In this document: piece by piece, positions 1 through 9,127 of the stretch
Position numbering within the stretch: the stretch's first letter is position 1
How the letters are laid out: every line of letters begins with the position of its first letter
DNA from: Pseudorhodoplanes sinuspersici
GTDB lineage: Bacteria > Pseudomonadota > Alphaproteobacteria > Rhizobiales > Xanthobacteraceae
DNA: 50,729 bases
Assembly: GCA_945862935.1 (NCBI GenBank)
Contig: CAMBBO010000002.1
Coordinates: 1 to 50,729 of the forward strand
Direction: 5' to 3'
Translations under genes and position numbers: made by a program
The notes under the pieces: model-generated
Told to the model about the DNA's origin: nothing
The model's database searches: none
Seen by the model: only the letters and a program-made list of their open reading frames with translations

Positions 1-215
1 CGCACAGCGTTCGCCGCGACGTCGCCTATAGCGGCGAGAAAATGCAGACGGCAGTCGAACGCTATCGCACTGGCCGCATCATCTCGCCGGTCAATGCGAC
101 GACCAGCTCGGTCGCCTATCAGCAGGCGCAGCAGGCAGCGAATTCCGCGTCGGCCAGCACGCCGGGTACCGGTGGCGGCTCGTGGAATGCTCCGCCTACG
201 CCTTCAGTGAAATAA
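1..215 (+). CDS. cpaD: Tad pilus assembly protein CpaD, C-terminal fragment (partial)
   Basis: The open frame beginning at base 3 runs off the left edge and stops with TAA at 213-215, giving about 70 residues. They contain RRDVAYSGEKMQ and a Tyr-Arg-x-Gly segment (VERYRTGRIISP), followed by a low-complexity Gln/Ala/Ser tail. CpaD proteins of alphaproteobacteria are outer-membrane lipoproteins of the Tad/Flp pilus secretin complex, and their C-termini end in a comparable 'KYRxG' region. The identification rests mainly on position: the frame ends 17 bp before cpaE, with cpaF, tadB, tadC and tadD following in the usual order. The catalytic or lipobox parts lie outside the window, so the assignment is inferred. 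Confidence 0.6.
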   Translation, partial: HSVRRDVAYSGEKMQTAVERYRTGRIISPVNATTSSVAYQQAQQAANSASASTPGTGGGSWNAPPTPSVK

Positions 216-232
216 GCCAGCAAGGCTGTGAC

Positions 233-1453
233 ATGCGCCTGACACGACAGAACAATAATTCGAAAAAGACTTGCGTGGTGGTCATTACGGCCGATTCCGC
301 CTTTGAGGAATCGGTGCGGGCGACCTTTGCCGCCGCGGCGGCGATCGAGCTGCGCGTGATTTCCGGCACGGTTGCCGCGGGCGGCGACAAGTTCGATGTC
401 GATGGCGTCACTGTCGTCGTGATCGATCTCGACGCGACTCGCGATGACGAGATGCAGGCGCTTGAACGTCTGATGGCGCGCATCGGCGCATGGCCTCCGG
501 TTGTCGTCGTGACCCAGGCGTTCGACGCCAACGTCGCGCGCACGCTGATCCAGATGCGCGTCGCGGATTTCCTTGTGAAGCCGGTACCTCCAGTCGAGCT
601 CGTGCGCACCTGCGCGCGCGTGACACAGCCGGCGGTCACCGAACAGAACGAGGCGCAGATTTTCACGTTCCTCGCGGCGGTCGGAGGCGCCGGCGTCACC
701 ACGCTCGCAATTCAGACAGCGCTTCTGCTTCTCTCCAGCGGCCAGCGCGGCCGGGCATCGACTTGCCTTGTCGACCTGAACTTCCAGCACGGCGCCTGCG
801 CCGATTATCTTGACCTCGAGCCGCGTCTCGACCTGAACGAAATCGAGCCGCGCCCGGATCGTCTCGACAAGCAATTGCTTGACGTCATGACCTCCTATCA
901 TGCGTCCGGTCTCGCAGTGATCGCGGCGCCGCCGCAGCCGGCCGAAATGCGCTCGTTCGACCCCGACGTCGTTACGCGCCTGCTCGATCTTGCCTCGACC
1001 AATTTCGAGAATGTCGTGATCGACATGCCGCGCACCTGGTTCTCTTGGACCGACGACGTGCTGCTTGGTTCCAACAAGCTTTTCATCGTCAGCGAAATGA
1101 CCGTGCCGGGCCTGAAGCATGCCAAGCAGCTGGTCGGCGCTATTCGCGAGCGCCTTGACGGCGATTTGCAGCCTCAGGTCATCGTGAACCGCTTTGAGCA
1201 GCGCATGTTTGCGCCGGGCCTGAAGAAGAACGACATCGAGAAAACACTTGGCAAGGATTTCGCTGCCGTGATTCCTAATTTCTATCGGCTGGTGCGCGAA
1301 GCGATCGATCGTGGCGTGCCTTTGGACGAGGTGAAAGCAGGCAACAAGATCACTGCGGAGCTTAAAAAGCTGATTGCACCGAATCCGGCCAAGGCGGCTG
1401 CTGCCAAGCCCGTTGCCCAGCCGGGTAAGCTCAATCTGCAACTCGCGCGCTGA
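233..1453 (+). CDS. cpaE: Tad pilus assembly/localisation ATPase CpaE (TadZ)
   Basis: 406 residues from the ATG at 233. Residues about 13-130 resemble a receiver domain (Asp pair within VVVIDLD at 62-68, conserved Lys in FLVKP at 113-117), and residues 145-380 form a MinD/ParA-like ATPase domain. The P-loop at 150-157 reads VGGAGVTT: both lysines of the deviant Walker A motif are missing, as is common in CpaE/TadZ, so ATP hydrolysis may be weak. Family role: cytoplasmic protein that positions the Tad secretion machine, often at a pole. The alternative upstream start at 182 lies inside cpaD and is not preferred. It is followed 13 bp later by cpaF, consistent with one operon. Confidence 0.9.
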   Translation: MRLTRQNNNSKKTCVVVITADSAFEESVRATFAAAAAIELRVISGTVAAGGDKFDVDGVTVVVIDLDATRDDEMQALERLMARIGAWPPVVVVTQAFDANVARTLIQMRVADFLVKPVPPVELVRTCARVTQPAVTEQNEAQIFTFLAAVGGAGVTTLAIQTALLLLSSGQRGRASTCLVDLNFQHGACADYLDLEPRLDLNEIEPRPDRLDKQLLDVMTSYHASGLAVIAAPPQPAEMRSFDPDVVTRLLDLASTNFENVVIDMPRTWFSWTDDVLLGSNKLFIVSEMTVPGLKHAKQLVGAIRERLDGDLQPQVIVNRFEQRMFAPGLKKNDIEKTLGKDFAAVIPNFYRLVREAIDRGVPLDEVKAGNKITAELKKLIAPNPAKAAAAKPVAQPGKLNLQLAR

Positions 1454-1466
1454 CGGGTAATACGCA

Positions 1467-2933
1467 ATGACCCGACCCGCAGGCATGGCTGGCCGTTTCA
1501 GCGCCCGGCGCGCTCCGGCGCCAGAGGCAATCGCGCCCGAGGAGGAATCCTCTGCGACCCTCGAGGGCATTTCCTGGACCGTGTTCCCGGAAGAACCGGT
1601 GCGGGAAGTTCCCAATGCTGCCTCGGCGGCTGCCTCGGCAGAACGCGCCAATCCGCTTCTCTCCGATAAGCTTCTTGATGCCAAGGTTCGTCTGCATCGC
1701 CGGCTGATCGAGGAGATCAATCTGTCGGCGTTGGAAAAATTGCCCGAGCACGAGATGCGCCAGCATGTGCAGCAACTCGTGTCGCAGTACGTTGCGGTCG
1801 AACGTCTTGCGCTCAACAAGAACGAACTCGACGCATTCGTTTCCGAAATTCTCGATGAGATGACCGGCCTCGGTCCGCTCGAACCTCTGCTCAAGGATCC
1901 GTCGATCTCGGATATTCTCATCAACGGCCACGAGAATACCTATGTGGAGCGCGGCGGCCTGCTTGAGCCGGTGGCGTGCCGCTTCAAGGACGAGGCGCAT
2001 CTTTTGCGTATCGTCAACAAGATCGTGTCCGCGGTCGGACGCCGCGTGGATGAATCGCATCCTTTGTGCGACGCGCGTTTGCTCGATGGCTCTCGTGTGA
2101 ACGTGGCGGTGCGCCCCATCGGCGTCGATGGTCCTCTCGTCTCAATTCGTAAATTCTCCAAGAAACCGTTCAACCTTACAAAGCTTGTCGAGATCGAAGC
2201 ATTGCGTCCGCAAATGGCGGAACTGCTTGCCGCTGCCGTAAAGGCGCGCGTCACCACCATCATTTCCGGCGGGACAGGCTCCGGCAAGACGACGATGCTG
2301 AATGCGCTCTCCGCCTTCATCTCGGAGAAAGAGCGCCTCATCACCATCGAGGACGCGGCCGAACTTCAGTTGCAGCAGCCACACGTCGCGCGCATGGAAA
2401 CGCGCCCGCCGAACATCGAAGGCAACGGCGAAATCCGCCAGCGCGAACTGGTCAAGAACGCGCTTCGTATGCGGCCTGAGCGCATCATCCTCGGCGAGTG
2501 CCGCGGCGAAGAAGCCTTCGACATGTTGCAGGCGATGAACACCGGCCACGAAGGCTCGATGGCCACCATTCACGCTAACAATCCGCGCGAGGCAATCTCG
2601 CGTCTTGAACAGCTTATCGGTATGGCCGGCCTGCCGATGACGGTCGGTTCGATCCGCGGGCAGATTTCCGCTGCGATCCGGATGATCGTGCAGTTGCAGC
2701 GCCTGTCAGACGGCAAGCGCCGCGTCACCTCGATCGCTGAGATTACCGGTCTCGAAGGCGACATCGTGCAGATGCAGGAAATCTACAAATTCGTCCGCAC
2801 CTCCACCAGCGAGGACGGTTCTGTGCAGGGCCACTTCCAGGCAACCGGCGTGCGCCCGCGTTTCCTTGCCGATCTGCTTGCCAAGGGCATCAAGATTCCG
2901 GGCAGCTATTTCGATCCGAGCCAGCCGTTGTGA
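1467..2933 (+). CDS. cpaF: Tad pilus assembly ATPase CpaF (TadA, type II/IV secretion ATPase)
   Basis: 488 residues, the normal length for CpaF. The Walker A motif GGTGSGKTT lies near residue 268, and the Walker B/Asp-box region [19 protein letters not shown] near residue 338, followed by [15 protein letters not shown], the His box of VirB11/TadA-type ATPases. The N-terminal 70 residues are Pro/Ala rich and probably disordered. This hexameric cytoplasmic ATPase powers assembly of Flp pilin at the inner membrane with TadB/TadC. It starts 13 bp after cpaE and ends 7 bp before tadB, consistent with a single transcript. Confidence 0.95.
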   Translation: MTRPAGMAGRFSARRAPAPEAIAPEEESSATLEGISWTVFPEEPVREVPNAASAAASAERANPLLSDKLLDAKVRLHRRLIEEINLSALEKLPEHEMRQHVQQLVSQYVAVERLALNKNELDAFVSEILDEMTGLGPLEPLLKDPSISDILINGHENTYVERGGLLEPVACRFKDEAHLLRIVNKIVSAVGRRVDESHPLCDARLLDGSRVNVAVRPIGVDGPLVSIRKFSKKPFNLTKLVEIEALRPQMAELLAAAVKARVTTIISGGTGSGKTTMLNALSAFISEKERLITIEDAAELQLQQPHVARMETRPPNIEGNGEIRQRELVKNALRMRPERIILGECRGEEAFDMLQAMNTGHEGSMATIHANNPREAISRLEQLIGMAGLPMTVGSIRGQISAAIRMIVQLQRLSDGKRRVTSIAEITGLEGDIVQMQEIYKFVRTSTSEDGSVQGHFQATGVRPRFLADLLAKGIKIPGSYFDPSQPL

Positions 2934-2940
2934 GCGTGTG

Positions 2941-3909
2941 ATGGGCTTCGAGATCGACCAGATTTATGTCTTCTATTTTTTCGCAGGCGCGTCCGCGATC
3001 ATGTTCGTGGAGGCGATGTATCTTTTGTTTTTCTCCGGCGCGACCTATCGCAGCCGGATCAATCGCCGCCTCAACATGCTGCAGGATCAGTCCGACCGCG
3101 AAGGCATCCTCGTGCAGTTGCGGCGCGAGCGCGGCCTGACCAGCGGCGGCAATTACCGGCTTCCGTTCGTCGCGTTCAATAAGCTCGTCCTGCAGTCCGG
3201 CGTCACCATCGGATTTGTTAAACTCATCGTGATTGTAGTCGCGGGCGCGTCGATCGCGTCCGGCGCGCTGTATGTTTTCTACGGCGACATCTTCTATTCA
3301 GCGGGGCTCGGTCTGTTCTGCTTGTTCGTGATGCCGTTCCTTGTTCTCTACATGAAACGGTCCCGGCGGCAGAAAGCCTTCGGCGCGCAATTCCCGGATG
3401 CGCTCGACATCATCGTGCGCTCGTTGCGCGCGGGCCATCCGGTGCCGGTCGCGGTTGCAATGGTTGGGCGCGAATTGCCCGATCCGATGGGAACCGAATT
3501 CGGTATTGTTTCCGACGAAATCACTTACGGCTCAGAGCTCGAAGGCGCGTTGCGCAGCCTTTATTTCCGCGTTGGGCAGGATGACCTGCCGCTGTTCGTT
3601 ACAGCCGTTGCGATCCAAAGTTCGACCGGTGGCAATCTTTCCGAAATTCTGGAAAACCTGTCGGCGGTGATCCGCTTGCGCTTCAAGATGCGCCGCAAGA
3701 TTCGCGCGCTTGCATCCGAAGGCCGGGCGTCGGCGATGATCCTGTCGTCGCTGCCGATTGCGATCTTTCTGATGATCCAGATCGTCGCGCCGGATTTCTA
3801 CACCAGCGTTTGGCAATACCCGCTGACCAAGATGGGCCTCGCCGGCGCCGGGTTCTGGATGTTCATCGGCAATCTCGTCATGTTCCGCATGGTCAATTTC
3901 AAGATCTGA
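2941..3909 (+). CDS. tadB: Tad pilus inner-membrane platform protein TadB
   Basis: 322 residues from ATG 2941, just after the cpaF stop; an in-frame start at 2866 lies inside cpaF and is rejected. A membrane segment is visible at residues ~8-28, a pair in the middle (LIVIVVAGASIASGALYVFY and the next hydrophobic stretch) and one or two near the C-terminus. Between them is the type II secretion F-like domain (LDIIVRSLRAGHPVPVA, then a second half with SSTGGNLSEILENLS). Together with TadC it forms the GspF-like platform that couples CpaF to pilin polymerisation. tadC starts 2 bp after its stop. Confidence 0.93.
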   Translation: MGFEIDQIYVFYFFAGASAIMFVEAMYLLFFSGATYRSRINRRLNMLQDQSDREGILVQLRRERGLTSGGNYRLPFVAFNKLVLQSGVTIGFVKLIVIVVAGASIASGALYVFYGDIFYSAGLGLFCLFVMPFLVLYMKRSRRQKAFGAQFPDALDIIVRSLRAGHPVPVAVAMVGRELPDPMGTEFGIVSDEITYGSELEGALRSLYFRVGQDDLPLFVTAVAIQSSTGGNLSEILENLSAVIRLRFKMRRKIRALASEGRASAMILSSLPIAIFLMIQIVAPDFYTSVWQYPLTKMGLAGAGFWMFIGNLVMFRMVNFKI

Positions 3910-3911
3910 TC

Positions 3912-4859
3912 ATGAACGCTGCATTCGAACCTTTCTTTCTGTTCGGTGATGCATCGTCCACGATGCTGACGCTGCTCGTGTTCTTAGCTACCGCGACAGT
4001 CGCATTCAGCATCATGGCGTGGATGCGTATTAACGGCGAGGTGAAACGCCGCGCCGCAGGCATCAAGCTCGATTCAGGGCCGGACGCGGGCGGGATTCGC
4101 GGCTCCGGCGTCAAAGCCGCGCAACGCCTGCTCGAATACACCACGCGGCATTATTCGAGCGCCGACACCAAGGACATGAAAGTGCTGCGGCGCAGGCTTG
4201 TGCTCGCCGGCGTTTTCGATCCGCGTGCCGTTGGCTATTTCTTTGTCGGGCGGACGGGTCTCGCTGTTGGCATTGCACTGGCAATGTTTTTTCTGGCGCC
4301 GATGGGGCAGGGATCGTCGTTCTGGCTTTTTATCGGCGTCGGCGGCATCGCGGGCTATCTCGGCCCGAGCCTCTACCTTGACAAGCGCATCAAGAAGCGC
4401 AAGATCGAATATCGATCGGGATTTCCCGATTTCATGGATTTGATGGTCGTCTGCGCGGACGCAGGGCTTGCGATGGAAGCAGCCCTTGACCGTGTCGGCC
4501 GCGAATTGTCCGACAGCTATCCGGCGCTTGCCGCCAATCTTCACATGGCCAATCTCGAAATCCGCGCGGGGCGCACGCTCACCGACGCGCTCGATCATCT
4601 GGCCGACCGCCTCGCACTGGATGAAGCGCGTTCGTTCGCGACCCTGATCCAGCAATCGAACGAACTGGGCTCAAGCATCACCGAAGCGCTGCGGGTTTAT
4701 TCCGACGACATGCGCCACAAGCGCCTGTCCCGCGCCGAAGAGAAGGCTTACGCGCTGCCGGCCAAGCTCTCCGTGCCGATGATGCTCTGCATCTTCCCGG
4801 TGATTTTTATTGTCATCCTGCTGCCGGTCATTGTGCGGCTCACGGTGGGCTCTTTCTGA
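3912..4859 (+). CDS. tadC: Tad pilus inner-membrane platform protein TadC
   Basis: 315 residues from ATG 3912, 2 bp after the tadB stop. The architecture mirrors TadB: an N-terminal membrane segment (TMLTLLVFLATATVAFSIMA), a central pair of hydrophobic stretches, a GspF-like cytoplasmic domain (FPDFMDLMVVCADAGLAMEA ... LIQQSNELGSSITEALRVYS) and a C-terminal membrane helix (MMLCIFPVIFIVILLPVIV). It pairs with TadB as the inner-membrane platform. A 156-bp gap with a small inverted repeat follows before tadD, so tadD may have its own promoter. Confidence 0.93.
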   Translation: MNAAFEPFFLFGDASSTMLTLLVFLATATVAFSIMAWMRINGEVKRRAAGIKLDSGPDAGGIRGSGVKAAQRLLEYTTRHYSSADTKDMKVLRRRLVLAGVFDPRAVGYFFVGRTGLAVGIALAMFFLAPMGQGSSFWLFIGVGGIAGYLGPSLYLDKRIKKRKIEYRSGFPDFMDLMVVCADAGLAMEAALDRVGRELSDSYPALAANLHMANLEIRAGRTLTDALDHLADRLALDEARSFATLIQQSNELGSSITEALRVYSDDMRHKRLSRAEEKAYALPAKLSVPMMLCIFPVIFIVILLPVIVRLTVGSF

Positions 4860-4875
4860 GCCTAATTCCCACCGG

Positions 4876-4891
4876 GATACCGTTTGGTATT
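4876..4891. promoter_or_regulatory. Small inverted repeat in the tadC-tadD gap
   Basis: The arms are ATACC and GGTAT around a GTTT loop, extended by one G-T pair. It sits 17 bp after the tadC stop in the only sizeable gap of the operon. No T-run follows, so it may be an operator, an mRNA-processing hairpin, or chance. Confidence 0.25.
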
Positions 4892-5015
4892 CAAAGACTT
4901 AAAGCTCACCAGACTTTCTTAACGAACCTCCCCTAGCGTGATCTTGAGGACGGCTGTTTGAAGGCGGCTGCCGCGCGTTTGGCCCTGCCACCTGCGCCGC
5001 CCGCCGGAGCGTAAG

Positions 5016-5612
5016 ATGCGCGTAGGTGTTGCCCGAGCGTTTGTGCTGGTTGCGTGCGTTATGTGGCTCGCCGGTTGCGAGACTACAGGCGTGAAGTTGC
5101 CATGGGCGAATTCCGACCCGAATGCGCCAGCCGCAGAATCAAATTCCGACACCACTGGCTCGATCAATACCCCGCCACCCGGCGAGCCTGTCGTTGTGAC
5201 CGGTCCAACGCCATCCTCGACTGGCTTGTCCGGCGAAGAACCGAAAAGCGATCTGCAACTCGGCAAGCGCTATTACCGTGAAAACCAATTCGGCAATGCC
5301 GAGAAGCATTTTCGCCGCGCCGTCGAGCAGTCGCCGAAGGATCTCGAAGCTTGGGTTGGACTTGCCGCATCCTACGACAAGCTGAAGCGTTTCGATCTTG
5401 CCGACCGTGCATACGGACAGGCGATCCGGCTCGGTGGTCCGACCGCTGAAATTTTGAACAACCAGGGTTATTCCTACTTGCTGCGCGGCGACCGTCATCG
5501 CGCCCGCCAGATTCTTATGCAGGCGCAGCAGCGCGATCCGCGCAATCCTTACATCCAGAACAATCTCGACATGCTCGACGAGAGCTTCGCCAAACGTAAA
5601 GACGTTAACTAG
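5016..5612 (+). CDS. tadD: TadD-like TPR lipoprotein of the Tad pilus system
   Basis: 198 residues. The N-terminus is a lipoprotein signal (VLVACVMWLAGC) with the lipobox Cys at residue 21. A Pro/Asn/Thr-rich linker follows (to about residue 75), then tandem tetratricopeptide-like helices (LGKRYYRENQFGNAEKHFRR, AWVGLAASYDKLKRFDLADR, ILNNQGYSYLLRGDRHRARQ). In Tad loci this outer-membrane-anchored TPR protein helps secretin assembly or stability. It is last in the visible operon. Confidence 0.88.
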   Translation: MRVGVARAFVLVACVMWLAGCETTGVKLPWANSDPNAPAAESNSDTTGSINTPPPGEPVVVTGPTPSSTGLSGEEPKSDLQLGKRYYRENQFGNAEKHFRRAVEQSPKDLEAWVGLAASYDKLKRFDLADRAYGQAIRLGGPTAEILNNQGYSYLLRGDRHRARQILMQAQQRDPRNPYIQNNLDMLDESFAKRKDVN

Positions 5613-5725
5613 CCGCACGATCGATCTCCGGCTGAGACCAAAATTCGCATTACAAATTGGACAGGAGCCGTTGCGCTGCGCCGCGCGGCCGCTTTTATGT
5701 CAGTGTCCTCCCACCGGGACCCCGC

Positions 5726-6202
5726 ATGCTCGAATTACTCAGATCCTTGCTTTCCAACGTCAGTGATGGAGCAAAAGCGCCGCATCATTTCGATGACAGC
5801 GACTACCGCCTTGCTATCGCGGCTTTGCTTGTTCACGTCACGACCGTCGACGGGGCAGTCTCGCCCGCAGAACAAGAAAAGCTGCGTAATGTGCTGAAGC
5901 AACGCTTCTCGCTCGATGACGTGCGCACCGATGAACTGATCGCCGCGGCAACGCAGGCCGATGCTGAGGCAATCGACCTCTATCATTTCACTCGCATGCT
6001 CAATCGTACGCTCGACGAAGACGGGCGGGTCCGCATGGTCGAGATGATGTGGGAAATCGTTTACGCCGACGGCGAGCGCAGCGAGTTCGAGGACAACGTT
6101 GTTTGGCGCACCGCCGATCTTCTCGGCATTTCATCGCGCCAGCGCATCGAACTACGCCAGCGGGTTGCGGCAAAGCAGGGCGGCAATGGCGCGAAAAACT
6201 AA
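5726..6202 (+). CDS. TerB-like (tellurite-resistance family) cytoplasmic protein
   Basis: 158 residues from ATG 5726; the longer frame to 5657 adds a non-conserved leader. The protein is all-helical with two similar halves: YRLAIAALLVHVTTVDGAVSPAEQEKLR and MVEMMWEIVYADGERSEFEDNVV. Both carry the acidic 'DG.....E' pattern typical of TerB/DjlA-like domains, which bind metal ions. These single-domain proteins are widespread in Hyphomicrobiales and are not by themselves evidence of tellurite resistance. The next gene starts inside its 3' end, so the two are probably co-translated. Confidence 0.8.
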   Translation: MLELLRSLLSNVSDGAKAPHHFDDSDYRLAIAALLVHVTTVDGAVSPAEQEKLRNVLKQRFSLDDVRTDELIAAATQADAEAIDLYHFTRMLNRTLDEDGRVRMVEMMWEIVYADGERSEFEDNVVWRTADLLGISSRQRIELRQRVAAKQGGNGAKN

Positions 6203-7019
6203 ATCGTCCAGGCGCCCGATCACCCTCATCACCGGGGCATCGGCCGGCATCGGCGAGGCGCTTGCGCATGTGTTTGCGCGTGAAGGGCACGATCTTGTTC
6301 TGGTTGCGCGCCGGGGTGGCAAGCTGAAGGCGCTCGCGGCGTCCATTGAAAAAGCGGGCCGGGGAAAGCCGGTCATTCTCCCGCTTGATCTGGCCAAACC
6401 GGGTGCTGCGGATCGTATCGCAAAGGTGCTCGCTACGAAAAACCTCGAAGCGCAATTCGTAGTCAACAATGCAGGCTTTGGATTGTTTGGCCGCGCCGGC
6501 GAGCTGTCGCGCGACAAGCAACTCGCGATGATCGACTTGAACGTGCGCTCTCTCACCGATCTCTCGCTGTTTTTTATTGACAGCATCGCGAAACATCGCG
6601 GCGGCATTCTCAACGCGGCGTCGATCGTGAGCTTCCTGCCCGGCCCCGGGATGGCGATGTATTACGCGACCAAGCACTTTGTGCTGTCGCTGACTGAATC
6701 CCTGCATCAGGAATTGAAGCCGCGCGGTATCCGCGTCACCGCGTTGTGCCCCGGCCCGGTGCGGACTGAATTCCAGAAGGAAGCCGGATTGTCCGATGAC
6801 GCTTTGCCCTCGGTCCTTACCGTCTCGGCGCAGGACGTGGCGGAGCAGGCCTATCGGGGTCTGATGGCCGGCAAGGCGCGGGTCATCCCGGGCGTCCTGA
6901 ACAAGCTTCTGACGCAAGTCTACCGGATCATGCCGCGCAGCCTGTTCGCGAGGATCACCGACGTCAGCCAGAACCGGCGGATGGCACGCCACGGCGGCCG
7001 CCCCGCCAAAGGTTCATAG
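6186..7019 (+). CDS. Short-chain dehydrogenase/reductase (classical SDR)
   Basis: 277 residues from ATG 6186, overlapping the TerB-like gene by 17 bp behind a purine-rich AGCAGGGCGG. The N-terminal nucleotide-binding motif is TGASAGIG, followed by VNNAGFG, the catalytic Ser in NAASIVS and the YYATK Tyr/Lys pair, all in normal order and spacing. The C-terminal 60 residues fit the SDR subfamily acting on acyl or steroid-like ketones, but the substrate cannot be read from the sequence. The enzyme is probably cytoplasmic and NADP(H)-dependent; a very basic N-terminus (MARKTKSSRRP) is notable. Confidence 0.88.
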   Translation: MARKTKSSRRPITLITGASAGIGEALAHVFAREGHDLVLVARRGGKLKALAASIEKAGRGKPVILPLDLAKPGAADRIAKVLATKNLEAQFVVNNAGFGLFGRAGELSRDKQLAMIDLNVRSLTDLSLFFIDSIAKHRGGILNAASIVSFLPGPGMAMYYATKHFVLSLTESLHQELKPRGIRVTALCPGPVRTEFQKEAGLSDDALPSVLTVSAQDVAEQAYRGLMAGKARVIPGVLNKLLTQVYRIMPRSLFARITDVSQNRRMARHGGRPAKGS

Positions 7020-7098
7020 CGGACGCGCGACGCCGTCACTTGTAATCGCGGGCGGGCGCGGTACGAATTGCGTGCCGGTTATTTTTGACTGCGATCCG

Positions 7099-7818
7099 AT
7101 GCAAGCCCCTGTTCTCATCGTCCTCCATCAGGAACATTCGACGCCCGGGCGCGTCGGGCATTCACTGATGCGTCGGGGCTTCCCGCTCGACATCCGCCGG
7201 CCTCGTTTTGGCGATCCTTTGCCGGAGACGATGGAGCATCATTCCGGCGCCGTGATCTTCGGCGGGCCGCAAAGCGCCAACGATCAGGACGATTTCATCA
7301 AACAAGAAATCGACTGGATCGGTGTGCCACTGAAGGAGAACAAGCCGTTTCTCGGCATTTGTCTTGGCGCGCAGATGATGGCGCGGCATCTGGGTGCTCG
7401 CGTTTCATTTCACGAGCAGGGCCATGTCGAGGTTGGTTATTATCCGATCCGCCCAACCGACGAAGGCCGGGGCATTTGCGAGACATGGCCGGACCACGTC
7501 TATCAGTGGCACCGCGAAGGGTTCGATCAACCGTCGGGCACGACACTTCTTGCCGAGGGCGATACCTTCCCGGTGCAGGCGTGCCGTTGCGGTGACAGCG
7601 CCTACGCAATCCAGTTTCATCCCGAGGTGACGCACGCGATGATGTGCCGCTGGACCATCCGAGGCGCACACCGCATGGAATTGCCGAACGCCAAGCAGCG
7701 CGTCGCGCATTTTGAGGATCGCTGGGTGCACGATTACGGCATGCAATCGTGGCTCTCGAATTTTCTCGATTACTGGCTGAAGCCAGTCACGCCGGCGCCT
7801 GAAAAGAAACCAGCCTGA
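7099..7818 (+). CDS. Class I glutamine amidotransferase-like protein
   Basis: 239 residues. The GATase fold is clear: the nucleophile elbow LGICLGAQMMARHLG with the catalytic Cys, and the C-terminal FHPEV with the His and Glu of the triad. These stand-alone proteins resemble the glutaminase half of GMP synthase, but no synthetase domain is present, so the acceptor is unknown. An in-frame GTG at 7072 would add 9 residues; the ATG at 7099 is preferred because the fold begins at VLIVLHQEHSTPG. It is transcribed towards the convergent MFS gene, whose stop lies 5 bp away. Confidence 0.85.
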   Translation: MQAPVLIVLHQEHSTPGRVGHSLMRRGFPLDIRRPRFGDPLPETMEHHSGAVIFGGPQSANDQDDFIKQEIDWIGVPLKENKPFLGICLGAQMMARHLGARVSFHEQGHVEVGYYPIRPTDEGRGICETWPDHVYQWHREGFDQPSGTTLLAEGDTFPVQACRCGDSAYAIQFHPEVTHAMMCRWTIRGAHRMELPNAKQRVAHFEDRWVHDYGMQSWLSNFLDYWLKPVTPAPEKKPA

Positions 7819-7823
7819 GCGCG

Positions 7824-9047
7824 TCAGCGGTTGTCTAGTCGCTCGACCTTGCGAAGCTGCGGGAACAGCGCCATCCACGCCCCGACGATGGCGAGCGTTC
7901 CGATGCCGCCGATCACGATCGAGGCTTTTGCGCCGACGAAATTCGCAAGCACTCCAGATTCGAATTCGCCTAGCTGATTTGACGTGCCGATGAACAGTGC
8001 GTTCACCGCCGCGACCCGTCCGCGCATTGGGTCGGGGGTGTTGAGCTGAACCAGCGTCTGCCGCACCACCACGCTCACCATGTCGGAAGCGCCGATGATG
8101 AACAGGGCCGCAAGCGAGAGCGGGAAGGATGTCGACAAGCCGAATACGATAGTGGCCAGTCCGAAGGCTCCCACGGCGAGAAACATCTTCAGGCCGGCGC
8201 GCGTGCGGATTTGCCAATGGCCGAGTGCGAGGGCCATCAGGAGTGCTCCGACGGCGGGCGCGGCGCGTAACAATCCAAGCCCCCACGGGCCGGTTGCGAA
8301 AACGTCGTGCGCGTAAACCGGAAGGAGCGCCGTCGCGCCTCCGAGCAGCACGGCGAACATATCCAGCGAAATCGCGCCGAGGATGATCGGATTTTTTCGA
8401 ATGAATGCAATTCCGGCGAACAGCAATTCCGCCGAAACCGGCTGGCGCGGTGGAACGACGCGCTCGATACGAATGGCCGCGATCAGCATGCTCGCGGTGA
8501 AGAACAGCAGCCCGCAGAGTGAATAAACAAAGGTTGGGCCAATGGCGTAGAGAAAACCGCCAAGAGCGGGGCCGCCGATATTCGCCGTCTGCATCGCGGA
8601 CGCCGAACCCGCGATTGCGCGCGGCAGCAGCGCTGCCGGCACCAGGCCCGGGAGAAGCGCCTGTGTGGTCGGCATTTCAAATGCACGCGCAGAGCCGATG
8701 ACAAATACGGTTACGAAGATCAGGTCTCGCGTCAGCCATCCCTGATAGCTGCCGATTGCGAGTATTGCCGCGCAACATGCCTGCACGGTCTGGCACAGGC
8801 GCACGATGAGTCTCCGGTCGTAACGATCGGCGGCGTGACCGGCAAAGAGTAGCAGCGCAACCGAAGGCAGGAATTGGGCAAGTCCGACGAGGCCAAGATC
8901 GAGCGTGCTTCCGGTCAGCGCGTAGACCTGCCAGCCGACCGCGACGACCTGCATCTGCAGCGCGACCGACGCGAAAATGCGTGCGAACCAGAAAAGTACG
9001 AACGGTCGGTGCCGGCGGATCGAGTCGGGTGGTGGGACTTCGGTCAT
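7824..9047 (-). CDS. MFS transporter (EntS/MFS_3-like exporter)
   Basis: 407 residues from the ATG at 9047; 28 further in-frame residues upstream have no membrane character and overlap the next gene. About 12 hydrophobic segments are visible. The cytoplasmic loop 2-3 carries the MFS signature (GHAADRYDRRLIVR). The overall pattern (FWFARIFASVALQMQVVAVGWQVY; GSASAMQTANIGGPALGGFL) matches the family containing enterobactin exporter EntS. The substrate is not readable. It is the last native-looking gene before the AT-rich methyltransferase. Confidence 0.87.
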   Translation of the reverse strand: MTEVPPPDSIRRHRPFVLFWFARIFASVALQMQVVAVGWQVYALTGSTLDLGLVGLAQFLPSVALLLFAGHAADRYDRRLIVRLCQTVQACCAAILAIGSYQGWLTRDLIFVTVFVIGSARAFEMPTTQALLPGLVPAALLPRAIAGSASAMQTANIGGPALGGFLYAIGPTFVYSLCGLLFFTASMLIAAIRIERVVPPRQPVSAELLFAGIAFIRKNPIILGAISLDMFAVLLGGATALLPVYAHDVFATGPWGLGLLRAAPAVGALLMALALGHWQIRTRAGLKMFLAVGAFGLATIVFGLSTSFPLSLAALFIIGASDMVSVVVRQTLVQLNTPDPMRGRVAAVNALFIGTSNQLGEFESGVLANFVGAKASIVIGGIGTLAIVGAWMALFPQLRKVERLDNR

Positions 9048-9127
9048 TGAGACGAGCCAGATACGAATGCTCGCAGTAATTCTGGAGCCCCGATTGCGGT
9101 CAGCTCGCTTTCGCCATTCACGGTCAT

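Noticed and set aside
119-1924. Long minus-strand ORF of 601 codons opposite cpaE/cpaF
   Set aside because: It is the mirror of strongly supported Tad genes, has Arg/His/Ala-rich content typical of antisense frames in GC-rich DNA, and no recognisable domain.
7072-7098. GTG start nine codons upstream for the amidotransferase
   Set aside because: No ribosome-binding site and the added residues do not belong to the fold; kept only as an alternative.
9060-9080. Possible direct repeat of the tRNA-Ala 3' end near the far side of the SpoU gene
   Set aside because: Only TGGAGCC followed by a poor match was seen; seven bases are not enough to call an attachment site.
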